Shown here piece after piece: positions 24,178-31,650 of a stretch of DNA of 37,920 nt. The translations under genes were made by a program, and so were the position numbers. The number at the start of each line of letters is the position of its first letter. Within the stretch, counting starts at the first letter, position 1. The DNA is taken from positions 1 through 37,920 of the forward strand of contig CAMBZZ010000014.1 of the NCBI GenBank assembly GCA_945872615.1, in the 5' to 3' direction. The DNA is from an uncultured Clostridia bacterium. GTDB taxonomy: Bacteria > Bacillota > Clostridia > Christensenellales > UBA3700. Under the pieces are notes generated by a model. The model saw only the letters and a list, made by a program, of their open reading frames with translations. It did no database searches and was not told where the DNA came from.

Positions 24178-25601
24178 TACTTTACCCTCCCGATGAGCAA
24201 ATTGGAGCCTTTGCCAAACTTGGTCACGTCTTGCATATCGATACCCAACTCTCTTGACAAAATTTCCATAATTCTCGAGGTACAGAAGCCCGATTGGCAT
24301 CTTCCCATGCCCGCACGAGTTCTTCTCTTGACGCCGTCAAGGTCCCTTGCTCCCAAAGGTCTGTTGATACTGTCGACGATTTCGCCTTCGGTAACGACCT
24401 CGCATCTGCACACCACTTTGCCGTATAGAGGATTTTCTGCGATAGCCTTTTCTCTCTCGTCGTCCGACATGGTCGAAAATTGTTTGATTCCCTTGCGGAT
24501 AGGGTTGAAGTCGGCATTGACGCCCAAAGCCAAATGTTCGGCAACTTCCTTTGCCACGTGCACGGCTATGGCAGGGGCAGAAGTAAGTCCCGGCGACTCT
24601 ATACCCGCCACGTTGTAGAAGCCTTGCTTGGCACTCATTCCTATCACGAAGTCGCCATCTACGTTGTGCGCTCTCAAACCGCTAAATTGGGTGATAACCA
24701 TTCTCTTGTTGAAGGTTGGCACGCTCATGCACGCCTTAGAGAAGGCGTCGTTTAGACCCTCGACGGTGGTAGAAGTGCACGCTTTGTCGTCCACGTCCAC
24801 TGCGGTTGGTCCGAGTAAAATATTGCCGTGAGTGGTTGGCGAAACCAAAATGCCCTTGCCCATTGCGGTAGGAAGTTGGAACAAAGTCTTGCCCGCGATA
24901 TATCCGCTCGTCTTATCGAGCAACATATATTCGCCCTTTCTTGCAACGATTTTCATCTTGTCGTCGCACACCATATTGTTGATTTCGTCGGCAAAAACGC
25001 CCGCACAGTTGATAACGAGGTCGGCGGAATAACTGCTTCCGTCCTCGCATTCCACTATCCACTCGCCGGACTGTTTTATGGACGTAACCTTTTTGTTAAA
25101 TTCAAAACTTACGCCGTTGGTATATGCATTTTCTGCATACGCAATAGTCATTTCGTACGGACCGACTATGCCCGAAGTAGGCGCAACAAGCGCGGCAACT
25201 ACTTTGTCGCTGACGTAAGGCTCGAGTTCTCTCACCTTGTCACCCATCAAAACTTCCAAGCCTTCGACGCCGTTTTTGATGCCCTTTTGGTATAACTCGG
25301 TGAGGGCAGGGAAGTCTTGCTCGCTAAAGCACAAGACCATAGCGCCAATTCTCTTGAAAGGAAAATCGAGTTCTTTGGATAAGCGGTCGAACATTGGATT
25401 GCCGAGAATGTTGAATTTTGCTTTCAACGTCCCCGGTTTGGCGTCAAATCCCGCGTGCACAATGCCGGAATTGGCTTTACTCGTGCCACAAGCAACGTCG
25501 TTGTTGCTCTCTAGTACCAAAACGCTTGCGTCGTATCTCGACAACTCTCTCGCTATCGAACAGCCGATTACGCCAGCGCCGATGATGATAATTTTTTTCA
25601 T
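24177..25601 (-). CDS. glpA: Anaerobic glycerol-3-phosphate dehydrogenase, GlpA-like, with BFD-like domain
   Basis: 474 residues. An N-terminal FAD site IIIGAGVIGCSIARELSRY and GTSKANSGIVHAGFD identify the DAO-type fold of GlpA/GlpD. The C-terminal domain has VCRCEVVTEGEI and GMGRCQSGFC, four cysteines of a BFD-like [2Fe-2S] motif. It oxidises glycerol-3-phosphate to dihydroxyacetone phosphate. AGGAGAG precedes the ATG and a good promoter is upstream; it is the first gene of the operon. Confidence 0.92.
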   Translation of the reverse strand: MKKIIIIGAGVIGCSIARELSRYDASVLVLESNNDVACGTSKANSGIVHAGFDAKPGTLKAKFNILGNPMFDRLSKELDFPFKRIGAMVLCFSEQDFPALTELYQKGIKNGVEGLEVLMGDKVRELEPYVSDKVVAALVAPTSGIVGPYEMTIAYAENAYTNGVSFEFNKKVTSIKQSGEWIVECEDGSSYSADLVINCAGVFADEINNMVCDDKMKIVARKGEYMLLDKTSGYIAGKTLFQLPTAMGKGILVSPTTHGNILLGPTAVDVDDKACTSTTVEGLNDAFSKACMSVPTFNKRMVITQFSGLRAHNVDGDFVIGMSAKQGFYNVAGIESPGLTSAPAIAVHVAKEVAEHLALGVNADFNPIRKGIKQFSTMSDDEREKAIAENPLYGKVVCRCEVVTEGEIVDSINRPLGARDLDGVKRRTRAGMGRCQSGFCTSRIMEILSRELGIDMQDVTKFGKGSNLLIGRVK

Positions 25602-25626
25602 AATTCTCTCCTATTTTGATAACAAA

Positions 25627-25655
25627 ATTATATCACACCACAATACGCTTTTCAA
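25627..25655 (-). promoter_or_regulatory. Promoter of the glp operon
   Basis: On the minus strand TTGAAA (25655-25650), a 17-base spacer and TATAAT (25632-25627). No clear GlpP antiterminator hairpin is visible in the short leader. Confidence 0.8.
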
Positions 25656-25863
25656 TAGGTAATTTATTTTTATTATAAGAAATGAGATACAAATACTATT
25701 ATTTTGTCCAAAAAGTACGCTTGGCATAAATCAAACGTGACCTACCGACTAATTAACTTTCCAAAGATAAATTCTATAAATATTTTATCCAAAAAGGTTG
25801 GCTCCCCTAAAGCTTTGGCGCATAATTATCGTCAATATACACAATATAGCGGTAGGAGGAATT

Positions 25864-26295
25864 ATGGATAAACAATCTCAAAAACTCATCAAGAAATGCA
25901 ATAACGGTGCTAAGGTCGCCCTCAACACTTTGGAATGTATATTGCAATACGCGCAAAAAGAACAAATAAAGTCTATCGTCAACGATATGGCAATACGTCA
26001 TAGGCAATACGTCGAAGAAACGAATTCTATGCTTCTCTCTCAACAAGTCAAGCCCAACAATCCTTCGCCTATCGTGCGCAACATGGCGGGAGCAATCACC
26101 AAAATGAGGCTCAAAAAAGATAGCTCTGATCAAAATATCGCAATGATGATAATCAAAGGCGCCGACAAGGGAATCTCGGAAATAAACATGGAACTCTCCG
26201 AACGATACGAGGCGAGCGAAGCGGCGAAAAAATCGGCGCACAAACTTATATCATTGCAACAAGATCTCATCAAATCGTTGAGAATATTTTTATAA
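25864..26295 (+). CDS. Helical, possibly ferritin-like protein of unknown function
   Basis: 143 residues, predicted almost entirely helical, with no membrane segment. The second half, IAMMIIKGADKGISEINMELSERY and the end LISLQQDLIKSLRIFL, resembles ferritin-like four-helix proteins of unknown role (DUF2383-like) found in Clostridia, but metal ligands cannot be assigned with confidence. The ATG follows TAGGAGGAATT; an earlier frame start at 25798 lacks such a site. It is followed by a terminator and the yabP gene, so a sporulation link is possible but not shown. Confidence 0.65.
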   Translation: MDKQSQKLIKKCNNGAKVALNTLECILQYAQKEQIKSIVNDMAIRHRQYVEETNSMLLSQQVKPNNPSPIVRNMAGAITKMRLKKDSSDQNIAMMIIKGADKGISEINMELSERYEASEAAKKSAHKLISLQQDLIKSLRIFL

Positions 26296-26308
26296 TGACA
26301 TCAAAAAG

Positions 26309-26337
26309 CAAAATTATCGATACGTATTGAGTTTTTT
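26309..26337. terminator. Hairpin with TCGATACGTATTGA core, probable terminator
   Basis: Core at 26317-26330 with A-rich left and T-run right flanks, downstream of the gene at 25864. It is a member of the palindrome family at 15659-15688. Confidence 0.65.
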
Positions 26338-26587
26338 GAGATTAATGTTGCAATTTTGCACCAATAATCTCACCGATACAAACAACTCGTCTTTGAAACG
26401 ACAATGCTAAATGCTAACAAAAAAATGTTTGAAAATGGCACTTTTTCATAAAAACAGCCTTTTTAAGCATATTCTTGTTTATCTGCCAATTTTTTCTGAA
26501 ATGTAAGAAAATGCAAAAGTTTTATTTCATGGCGTACAAAACCAAAAATGTCGATAAGTATTGAGTTTTCGACATATAATTTAGTTG
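26338..26587. other. Intergenic region with a second hairpin and a palindrome copy
   Basis: About 250 bases without a gene. GAGATTA (26338-26344) and TAATCTC (26365-26371) enclose a 20-base loop. A second palindrome variant, TCGATAAGTATTGA, is at 26551-26564 and shares 18 of 20 bases with the copy at 26317-26336. Confidence 0.55.
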
Positions 26588-26616
26588 GAATATATTAGTT
26601 GGGCGTTGCATACAAT
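26588..26616 (+). promoter_or_regulatory. Sigma-E-type promoter of yabP
   Basis: GAATATA (26588-26594), a 14-base spacer and CATACAAT (26609-26616). The -10 matches the Bacillus subtilis sigma-E consensus CATACAnT fully and the -35 matches kmATATT in six of seven positions. Sigma E acts in the mother cell, where yabP is known to be expressed. Confidence 0.78.
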
Positions 26617-26634
26617 GTCTATAAGGAGAAAATT

Positions 26635-26931
26635 ATGGACGCTATCAATACGCCTGCAAAAAAGGATAAAACCAATTCTATTCTCAACGCAATGACCATA
26701 GATTTCGGTCAACAGTTCGTCATCAAGGGGGTGACGGGCATCGCCGAATCGACAGACAAATCTCTCGTAGCTTATCTCGGAGAGAATACTCTCAGCGTGG
26801 CGGGTGACGACCTAAATCTCGTGCAACTCGACGTGGAGCAAAAATTCGCCGTCGTGTCCGGTAGCGTTGCCGTAGTCAAATACAATCAAGGCAAAGGCAA
26901 ATTATCTTTACTCAAAAAATTAGTAAAATAA
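26635..26931 (+). CDS. yabP: Sporulation protein YabP
   Basis: 98 residues. FGQQFVIKGVTGIAESTDKSLVAYLGENTLSVAGDDLNLVQLDVE followed by VVSGSVAVVKY matches the YabP/YqfC family pattern of short beta strands. In B. subtilis YabP and YabQ are made in the mother cell and are needed for normal spore assembly, YabQ for the cortex. ATAAGGAG lies before the ATG. yabQ begins one base after its stop. A sigma-E-like promoter upstream agrees with the assignment. Confidence 0.85.
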   Translation: MDAINTPAKKDKTNSILNAMTIDFGQQFVIKGVTGIAESTDKSLVAYLGENTLSVAGDDLNLVQLDVEQKFAVVSGSVAVVKYNQGKGKLSLLKKLVK

Positions 26932-26932
26932 T

Positions 26933-27274
26933 ATGCCACTCGACTTCTCATTGTCACAGAGCGTTGCCGAACAAGCCAAGGCATTAGGTGTTTTTTTGCT
27001 CGTAGGCTTAGTTGTCGGAATAATAAACGTCGTAATAAAAATCGTTAAAACTCACTTTACTCAAAAATTATGGAGTAGATACGCCATAGACTTTTTACGA
27101 GTAACGATAGACGGATTAAGTTTTGCAATATCTCAATACGCATTTTTCGATTTTCAACTACACGCCTTCCATATAGGTGTCTACGTGCTGTCGGCAACGC
27201 TTACCTACAGGCTTGTTTACCTGCACGCTATTCCTAAGCTAAAAAATTACATATACACAAAACGGTCAAAATAA
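26933..27274 (+). CDS. yabQ: Spore cortex protein YabQ-like
   Basis: 113 residues with three or four membrane segments and a basic tail. Placement immediately after yabP, the length, and the pattern of an N-terminal membrane helix, a DFLRVTIDGLSFAIS helix and a LTYRLVY helix fit the YabQ family, which localises around the forespore and is needed for cortex formation. Sequence alone is only moderately diagnostic; the call rests partly on gene order. It has no ribosome site of its own and is probably translated by coupling. Confidence 0.72.
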   Translation: MPLDFSLSQSVAEQAKALGVFLLVGLVVGIINVVIKIVKTHFTQKLWSRYAIDFLRVTIDGLSFAISQYAFFDFQLHAFHIGVYVLSATLTYRLVYLHAIPKLKNYIYTKRSK

Positions 27275-27417
27275 TCCACCGATTTTGAGTCGATTTTAGT
27301 AGCCAATATATGGATAATACGGATATTTTGTAATAGATTTTCAAAAGATTAAAATTAATGTCGATGAGTTATATTTTAAAAATTTTCGAAAAAAAATAAA
27401 AAATTTTCAAAAAAGTA

Positions 27418-27446
27418 TTGCATTTATTATTCAAGTGTGCTATTAT
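27418..27446 (+). promoter_or_regulatory. Promoter of a short non-coding transcript
   Basis: TTGCAT (27418-27423), a 17-base spacer and TATTAT (27441-27446). No open frame follows; a hairpin and T-run are reached within 70 bases. Confidence 0.65.
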
Positions 27447-27452
27447 ATAGTT

Positions 27453-27519
27453 ACAAAAAATGTCCTAACATTATGTAAAAATGCGATTGTTCTCCCCCAA
27501 GACGTCGCATTTTTACTTT
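27453..27519 (+). ncRNA. Candidate small RNA with a C-rich loop
   Basis: About 67 bases from the predicted start. A first hairpin uses TTACA (27451-27455) with TGTAA (27474-27478) and AATGT with ACATT inside. A second has a perfect 11-base stem, TAAAAATGCGA (27476-27486) and TCGCATTTTTA (27505-27515), with an 18-base loop containing TCTCCCCC, and ends in a T-rich tail. The C-rich loop is complementary to G-rich ribosome binding sites, as in known Gram-positive regulatory RNAs such as RsaE/RoxS. Both helices cannot form fully at once, since they share three bases. Confidence 0.5.
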
Positions 27520-27931
27520 TATGGATAATTTAGGAATCATGTCGAAATTGGTTTTTACAAAAAATGATACTTTTACACTCTGGTATTGATAATATGCTTT
27601 ATTTTCCCTCCAAAATTGCTCATCGCCACACGCAGCGCACGTTTAGTCTATTTAGCCGATATTAATACTCTTTGCGAATTTTGAAATACTAATTAATCGA
27701 AGGGTCGTCAGATTGCGCTCACAGATTGCACAATAACATGTCTTGCATATATAGAATTATATATACCGACAATATTAGACTTATATCAAGATAGAAGCGT
27801 GCTTTGACGGTGGTGCCTATGATCGAACGGTGCACGTAGTGCAAACTAATCGGCAAGCATAGTTGGATATTATTTCCTTAAACAATTACATTATAAATAA
27901 TAATATAATTATTAAAACATATGTTGCGTAA

Positions 27932-27953
27932 TGTTTCACATATCGCGTGAAAC
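27932..27953. promoter_or_regulatory. Split parS-like inverted repeat
   Basis: GTTTCAC (27933-27939), a seven-base gap, GTGAAAC (27947-27953): the two halves of a parS site held apart. It may be a decayed site or chance. Confidence 0.35.
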
Positions 27954-28092
27954 TTCATTCAAAAATCTTCGGAAGGTAACAGGATTGTTATTTCTGAACG
28001 GCACAAAATTATAATAGATAATTATAAAATGCAGCGAAAATGGGCGTTTTTGCCTCATTTTGGGCAAATTTCGCCAATTTTGAGTGTGTTTG

Positions 28093-28108
28093 TGTTTCAC
28101 GAGAAACA
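28093..28108. promoter_or_regulatory. parS site 1
   Basis: TGTTTCACGAGAAACA differs from the canonical ParB site TGTTTCACGTGAAACA at one base. ParB encoded at 36928-37800 is the expected binder. Confidence 0.8.
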
Positions 28109-28273
28109 ATTCAGTCGCCCGAAACACCACGTTAGCAATTTAGGCTCCAATTATCTCGTATAACTGCTCGAAGAAGGGTACATAAAAGCATTTACCGCTA
28201 AGTTTTCGAAAACGAGCTAAACAAACCTTTATTTGCTACACTTAACGGTAGTATTGTCGATATTGTTCGTACA

Positions 28274-28289
28274 AGTTCCACGTGAAACA
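28274..28289. promoter_or_regulatory. parS site 2
   Basis: AGTTCCACGTGAAACA matches the B. subtilis consensus TGTTnCACGTGAAACA except at the first base. Confidence 0.8.
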
Positions 28290-28563
28290 AAACGTTATTT
28301 CATATTTATTTACTTAAGCTTCAACAGATTTAGTATTGCTTCTAGTTGCAATTATTTGAACAAAGCCGTTGACACGTAGTAATCCACATCGGGTACAAGT
28401 AAAAATACTTTGACACCAATATAATTAAGCATTGTGTTGCGGTTGAGTAAATTTCTACGTCGTAGGCAATAATATAGTTACTCGGAACGAACGTAGCGAT
28501 AATAGTTAACAAAAGAAAACCTAGTTTGTATACGTATCTTAATGTTACTCGTAAACTTCCGAA

Positions 28564-28579
28564 TGTTTCACGAGAAACG
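28564..28579. promoter_or_regulatory. parS site 3
   Basis: TGTTTCACGAGAAACG shares the core GTTTCACGAGAAAC with site 1 and differs from the canonical site at two bases. Confidence 0.75.
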
Positions 28580-28699
28580 TTTTGAATACATCAAACTATA
28601 CGTATTATTTTTCATATGTATTGATGTTTGTTGTAATAATTAACGCGTTTTTAATGAGATTGACTAATAAACAGTTAATATGATTAATTCAAACTGCGC

Positions 28700-28740
28700 A
28701 ATAACTATTTGTTATTATGCTGTAATAATGATTAGTTATT
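28700..28740. repeat. Nested palindrome in the origin region
   Basis: AATAACTA (28700-28707) pairs with TAGTTATT (28733-28740), and inside it TTATTA (28712-28717) with TAATAA (28723-28728) around a GC-containing loop. It is an AT-rich cruciform without a T-run. Confidence 0.55.
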
Positions 28741-28921
28741 ACAATGCCGCAAAGTATCTATTTGACCTTGGCATTTCATTGCTAAAGAAAGGGTAATGTA
28801 TCCTTATACTTCCATTATTGCTTAGACATACGTAACTGCTACACAATGGATTTGTTCTGTTATACAATACAATTTCCCTTTCAGCTAAGTATCGATAGGA
28901 TAATTTATATCGGTATTTTAC

Positions 28922-28950
28922 TTGACACTAGTTTATTATTATATTATACT
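28922..28950 (+). promoter_or_regulatory. Promoter of the rpmH operon
   Basis: TTGACA (28922-28927), a 17-base spacer and TATACT (28945-28950). Confidence 0.88.
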
Positions 28951-29000
28951 TTATTGGCAAATATTTTATTTACGATATTATAATAAGCGAGGATACAAAC

Positions 29001-29135
29001 ATGAAAAGAACATTCCAACCAAAAAAGAGACAACGTAGCAAAGTACACGGTTTTAGACAAAGAATGCGCTCCAAGAGCGGTAGAAACGTGCTCAAGAGAC
29101 GTCGCAACAAGGGTAGACGCCAACTGACCGCTTAA
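29001..29135 (+). CDS. rpmH: Ribosomal protein bL34
   Basis: 44 residues, starting [18 protein letters not shown] and continuing [15 protein letters not shown], the standard bL34 sequence. GCGAGGA precedes the ATG. It is first in the conserved operon with rnpA, whose ATG is four bases after the stop. dnaA, usually upstream in the opposite direction, is absent here. Confidence 0.98.
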   Translation: MKRTFQPKKRQRSKVHGFRQRMRSKSGRNVLKRRRNKGRRQLTA

Positions 29136-29139
29136 TCAA

Positions 29140-29472
29140 ATGCAAAAGAAGTACAGGCTGTCCGGCAGACGGGTATTCAACTATCTTTACCGCAAGGGGA
29201 CGAGCGTTGCCAACGGACAGTTGGTACTTATCTATGCGCCCTCCAAATATCCTCTAAAAGTAGGGGTTGTCGTAAGCAAAAAAATCGGCAAGGCGGTAGT
29301 GCGCAACAAGATCAGGCGTCGTATCAAAGAAGCGTTTCGATTGATGATACCACACGTGGCAGACAAATACAATTATATCGTCGTGGCTCGCCCAGACGTT
29401 GCCGCAATGAGTTATCAAGACATCGAAAAATCTTTGATACACGTGCTCAAGCGGGCAAAATTGTACAACTAA
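29140..29472 (+). CDS. rnpA: Ribonuclease P protein component
   Basis: 110 residues, the normal length. It assists the RNase P RNA in maturing tRNA 5' ends. Conserved features are the N-terminal LSGRRVFNYLYRKG and the RNA-binding RNKIRRRIKEAFR (55-67). There is no ribosome site in the four-base gap after rpmH; translation is presumably coupled or uses the rpmH end. Confidence 0.96.
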   Translation: MQKKYRLSGRRVFNYLYRKGTSVANGQLVLIYAPSKYPLKVGVVVSKKIGKAVVRNKIRRRIKEAFRLMIPHVADKYNYIVVARPDVAAMSYQDIEKSLIHVLKRAKLYN

Positions 29473-29475
29473 TCT

Positions 29476-29715
29476 ATGAAACTTACACGTTTGTTTATCG
29501 GATATTACAAAAATTTTATCAATCCGCTGTTTCCCTCTTCGTGCATATACACTCCGAGTTGTTCGGCGTATATGCTCCAAGCCGTAGCCAAGCGAGGCGC
29601 GCTTGTAGGGGTAGCAAAAGGCGTGGCGAGAATTTGTAGATGCAATCCTTGGCACAAGGGCGGTTTTGACCCCGTCAAGGACAATTTCAAAGGAACTGCA
29701 AAATGGCTTTTATGA
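29476..29715 (+). CDS. yidD: Membrane protein insertion efficiency factor YidD
   Basis: 79 residues. [20 protein letters not shown] and [16 protein letters not shown] are the hallmark sequences. YidD helps YidC insert membrane proteins. It starts 3 bases after rnpA and overlaps yidC by 13 bases. Confidence 0.95.
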   Translation: MKLTRLFIGYYKNFINPLFPSSCIYTPSCSAYMLQAVAKRGALVGVAKGVARICRCNPWHKGGFDPVKDNFKGTAKWLL

Positions 29716-30698
29716 CTTTGCTTGCCTCGACCGTAGACCAAGTCGAGATGACCAACCTTGTCGGCAAGTTGCTGTTGTTGCTCCGCGAAGGAGTGGGCAA
29801 TTTCGGCTGGACGGTCGTAGTATTTACGATTATTTTGCGCTTTGCGCTATTGCCACTTGATATTTGGCAAAAATTTTCTATGCGCAAACAACAAAAGAAA
29901 ATGGCGGCTTTGCAACCAAAACTTGCCAAAATCCAAAAACAATACGCCAACAATCCCGAGATGTTACGCCAAAAACAATACGAACTTCAACGCTCGTCGG
30001 GCGTCAATATGCTTGCTTCTTGCTTGCCTATGATTGTGACGATGGTGGTCTTTTTCGTAGTATTTGCAGGGTTTAGAGCCTTGGTCGTATACGACAACCA
30101 ACTTATCGTAGCCCGTCTCAACGACGCATACAACGAGATGGTTGCCGCGGGCGCAAGTGCGGAAGAAATCAACGCTCATCTGGCTGCAATGTATCAGCCC
30201 GAGGGGTGGTTGTGGATTAAAAACGTGCATATGTCCGACATAGGTACCAACGTCATTCCTAGTTACGAAAACTTTATCAGTTCGGGCTGGGGCGGTATCA
30301 ACGCTACTTTGCCTAACGGTTTGTCCGCAAGTTACGAGACGCTGGTAGGTCCCGCAATGGAAGTGTACAACAAGCAGTCTTTTTGGGACGTTGCACGTTG
30401 GAACGGCTACTTTATATTGCCTATTCTTGCGATAGCAACCAGCTTTTTGTCCACGATGTTGCTCCAAAAAATGCAACCGCAAACCAATATGGCTGCAGAC
30501 GCGGAACAACAAAAAGCACAACAAAAATCAATGAAAATGATGAACTATATTATGCCTTTGATGCTTGGCGTTTTTGCAATAATGTATAGCGCGGCATTTG
30601 CAATCTATTACGTAGTCAGCAACATTCTCAGCACGCTTACTTCCGTCATTTTCAATCTTATCATCAAAAAAGTTGACGCAAAATCAGCCAACGCTTGA
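29703..30698 (+). CDS. yidC: Membrane protein insertase YidC/Oxa1 family
   Basis: 331 residues. The Gram-positive-type insertase core is present: [19 protein letters not shown] with the conserved Arg in the first core helix, a charged cytoplasmic hairpin ([20 protein letters not shown]), then further membrane helices and a basic tail. There is no obvious lipobox, unlike B. subtilis SpoIIIJ. The external segment between the second and third core helices (about 130-225) is longer than usual. GGAACTG precedes the ATG, inside yidD. Confidence 0.95.
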   Translation: MAFMTLLASTVDQVEMTNLVGKLLLLLREGVGNFGWTVVVFTIILRFALLPLDIWQKFSMRKQQKKMAALQPKLAKIQKQYANNPEMLRQKQYELQRSSGVNMLASCLPMIVTMVVFFVVFAGFRALVVYDNQLIVARLNDAYNEMVAAGASAEEINAHLAAMYQPEGWLWIKNVHMSDIGTNVIPSYENFISSGWGGINATLPNGLSASYETLVGPAMEVYNKQSFWDVARWNGYFILPILAIATSFLSTMLLQKMQPQTNMAADAEQQKAQQKSMKMMNYIMPLMLGVFAIMYSAAFAIYYVVSNILSTLTSVIFNLIIKKVDAKSANA

Positions 30699-30724
30699 TT
30701 GGTCGTCACTTACAAGGAGTAATT

Positions 30725-31531
30725 ATGAAAAGTGTAGAAATTACGGCTTCCAGCTATGACGAAGCTTTGGCAAAAGCTTTGGAAGAGTTGGATTTGTCGC
30801 TAAAACAAGTCGAAGTCACCTCCGTCAAGGAGAGTGGTATTATTCGCAAAAAGACGACGATCGTCGTCGTGGCAAAGCCTTCGGCAGAAGAATTGGCTTT
30901 TGGCTTCGTCAAGGGCGTGATAGAAAAAATGGGTCTAGAAGTTGAAGTTACCATCAACGACAACGACGAGGCGATAGAACTCAATTTGTCGGGCGAAGAC
31001 ACCTCTAAGCTCATCGGCTACCGCGGAGACGTACTCGATAGTCTTCAATACCTTGCCCTGCTGGTTGCCGGCAAAAACAACCCAAAGGGCAAAAGAATGG
31101 TTATCGACGGAGAAAATTATAGAGAAAAGCGTACCGTCACCCTCACCAAACTTGCCAAGAGACTTGCGTTTAAGGCGGCTAAATCGGGCGAAAGTATCAG
31201 CCTTGAGCCAATGAATCCTTTTGAAAGAAGAATTATTCACTCGGCACTTGCCGACGACAAATACGTCACCACTTCGTCGGAGGGAGAAGAGCCAAATAGA
31301 TTCGTCACCATTATCCCTAACAAGACCAAAAGAAACGATAGAGGTGAGAGAAGAGTAAGAGAGAGAAAGGAAAAGAAAGAATACACCTCCTACGACGTAG
31401 AAATCCCCGTACCGGAGCAAAAGCAAGAGGAAGAAAAGGACATGTACAATTCCGAATATTCCCGCAACTTCAAGAAGAAGGGCGTGGGCAAAGTAAAATC
31501 CTACGGCGCTCCAAAATCTAAATATTTCTAA
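30725..31531 (+). CDS. jag: RNA-binding protein Jag/KhpB (EloR)
   Basis: 268 residues: Jag N-terminal domain (1-50, MKSVEITASSYDEALAKAL), a KH domain with the LIGYRGDVLDSLQYL loop, and an R3H domain with NPFERRIIHSAL. It then has a long charged tail (RGERRVRERKEKKEY) not conserved in the family. Homologues bind RNA and affect cell elongation and sporulation. AAGGAG precedes the ATG; the frame extends 30 bases further without a start signal. It is the last gene of the rpmH operon, closed by a strong terminator. Confidence 0.94.
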   Translation: MKSVEITASSYDEALAKALEELDLSLKQVEVTSVKESGIIRKKTTIVVVAKPSAEELAFGFVKGVIEKMGLEVEVTINDNDEAIELNLSGEDTSKLIGYRGDVLDSLQYLALLVAGKNNPKGKRMVIDGENYREKRTVTLTKLAKRLAFKAAKSGESISLEPMNPFERRIIHSALADDKYVTTSSEGEEPNRFVTIIPNKTKRNDRGERRVRERKEKKEYTSYDVEIPVPEQKQEEEKDMYNSEYSRNFKKKGVGKVKSYGAPKSKYF

Positions 31532-31537
31532 AATATA

Positions 31538-31567
31538 AGACCGCTCAACCATGAGCGGTCTATTTTT
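31538..31567 (+). terminator. Terminator of the rpmH operon
   Basis: AGACCGCTCA (31538-31547), a four-base loop and TGAGCGGTCT (31552-31561), then ATTTTT. Confidence 0.9.
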
Positions 31568-31650
31568 GTTGATTATTACTAATACGATTATCAGATAGGA
31601 ATTGCCGTACGATATTACACTCTACACAATTTGATTTTCAATACGTAGTT

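Larger units (their letters stand above)
27309..27528. other. Candidate origin element: two DnaA-box-like sites around an AT-rich tract
   Basis: TATGGATAA occurs at 27309-27317 and 27520-27528; its complement TTATCCATA differs from the DnaA box TTATCCACA at one base. Between them, about 27340-27460 is extremely AT-rich, including runs of A and AATTTT. Another one-mismatch box, TAATCCACA, is at 28380-28388. No perfect box was found, so the call is tentative. Confidence 0.4.
27530..28920. other. Gene-free origin-proximal region
   Basis: About 1.4 kb with no convincing open frame on either strand, no ribosome site before an ATG, and an AT-rich composition. It holds the parS-like sites and a nested palindrome listed separately. 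Its place between a leftward-pointing block and the rpmH operon, where many Bacillota have dnaA and oriC, suggests a replication or segregation function. Confidence 0.6.

Noticed and set aside
23488..24618. 376-codon open frame antisense to the glp genes
   Set aside because: It crosses the junction of two well-supported genes on the opposite strand and resembles no protein.
27936..28130. 64-codon minus-strand open frame in the origin region
   Set aside because: It overlaps parS sites, has no ribosome site and low-complexity aromatic composition.
28093..28579. Noc-binding or ordinary operator sites rather than parS
   Set aside because: The Noc box has a CCCGGG centre, unlike the CACGAG/CACGTG centres here, and a ParB gene lies nearby.
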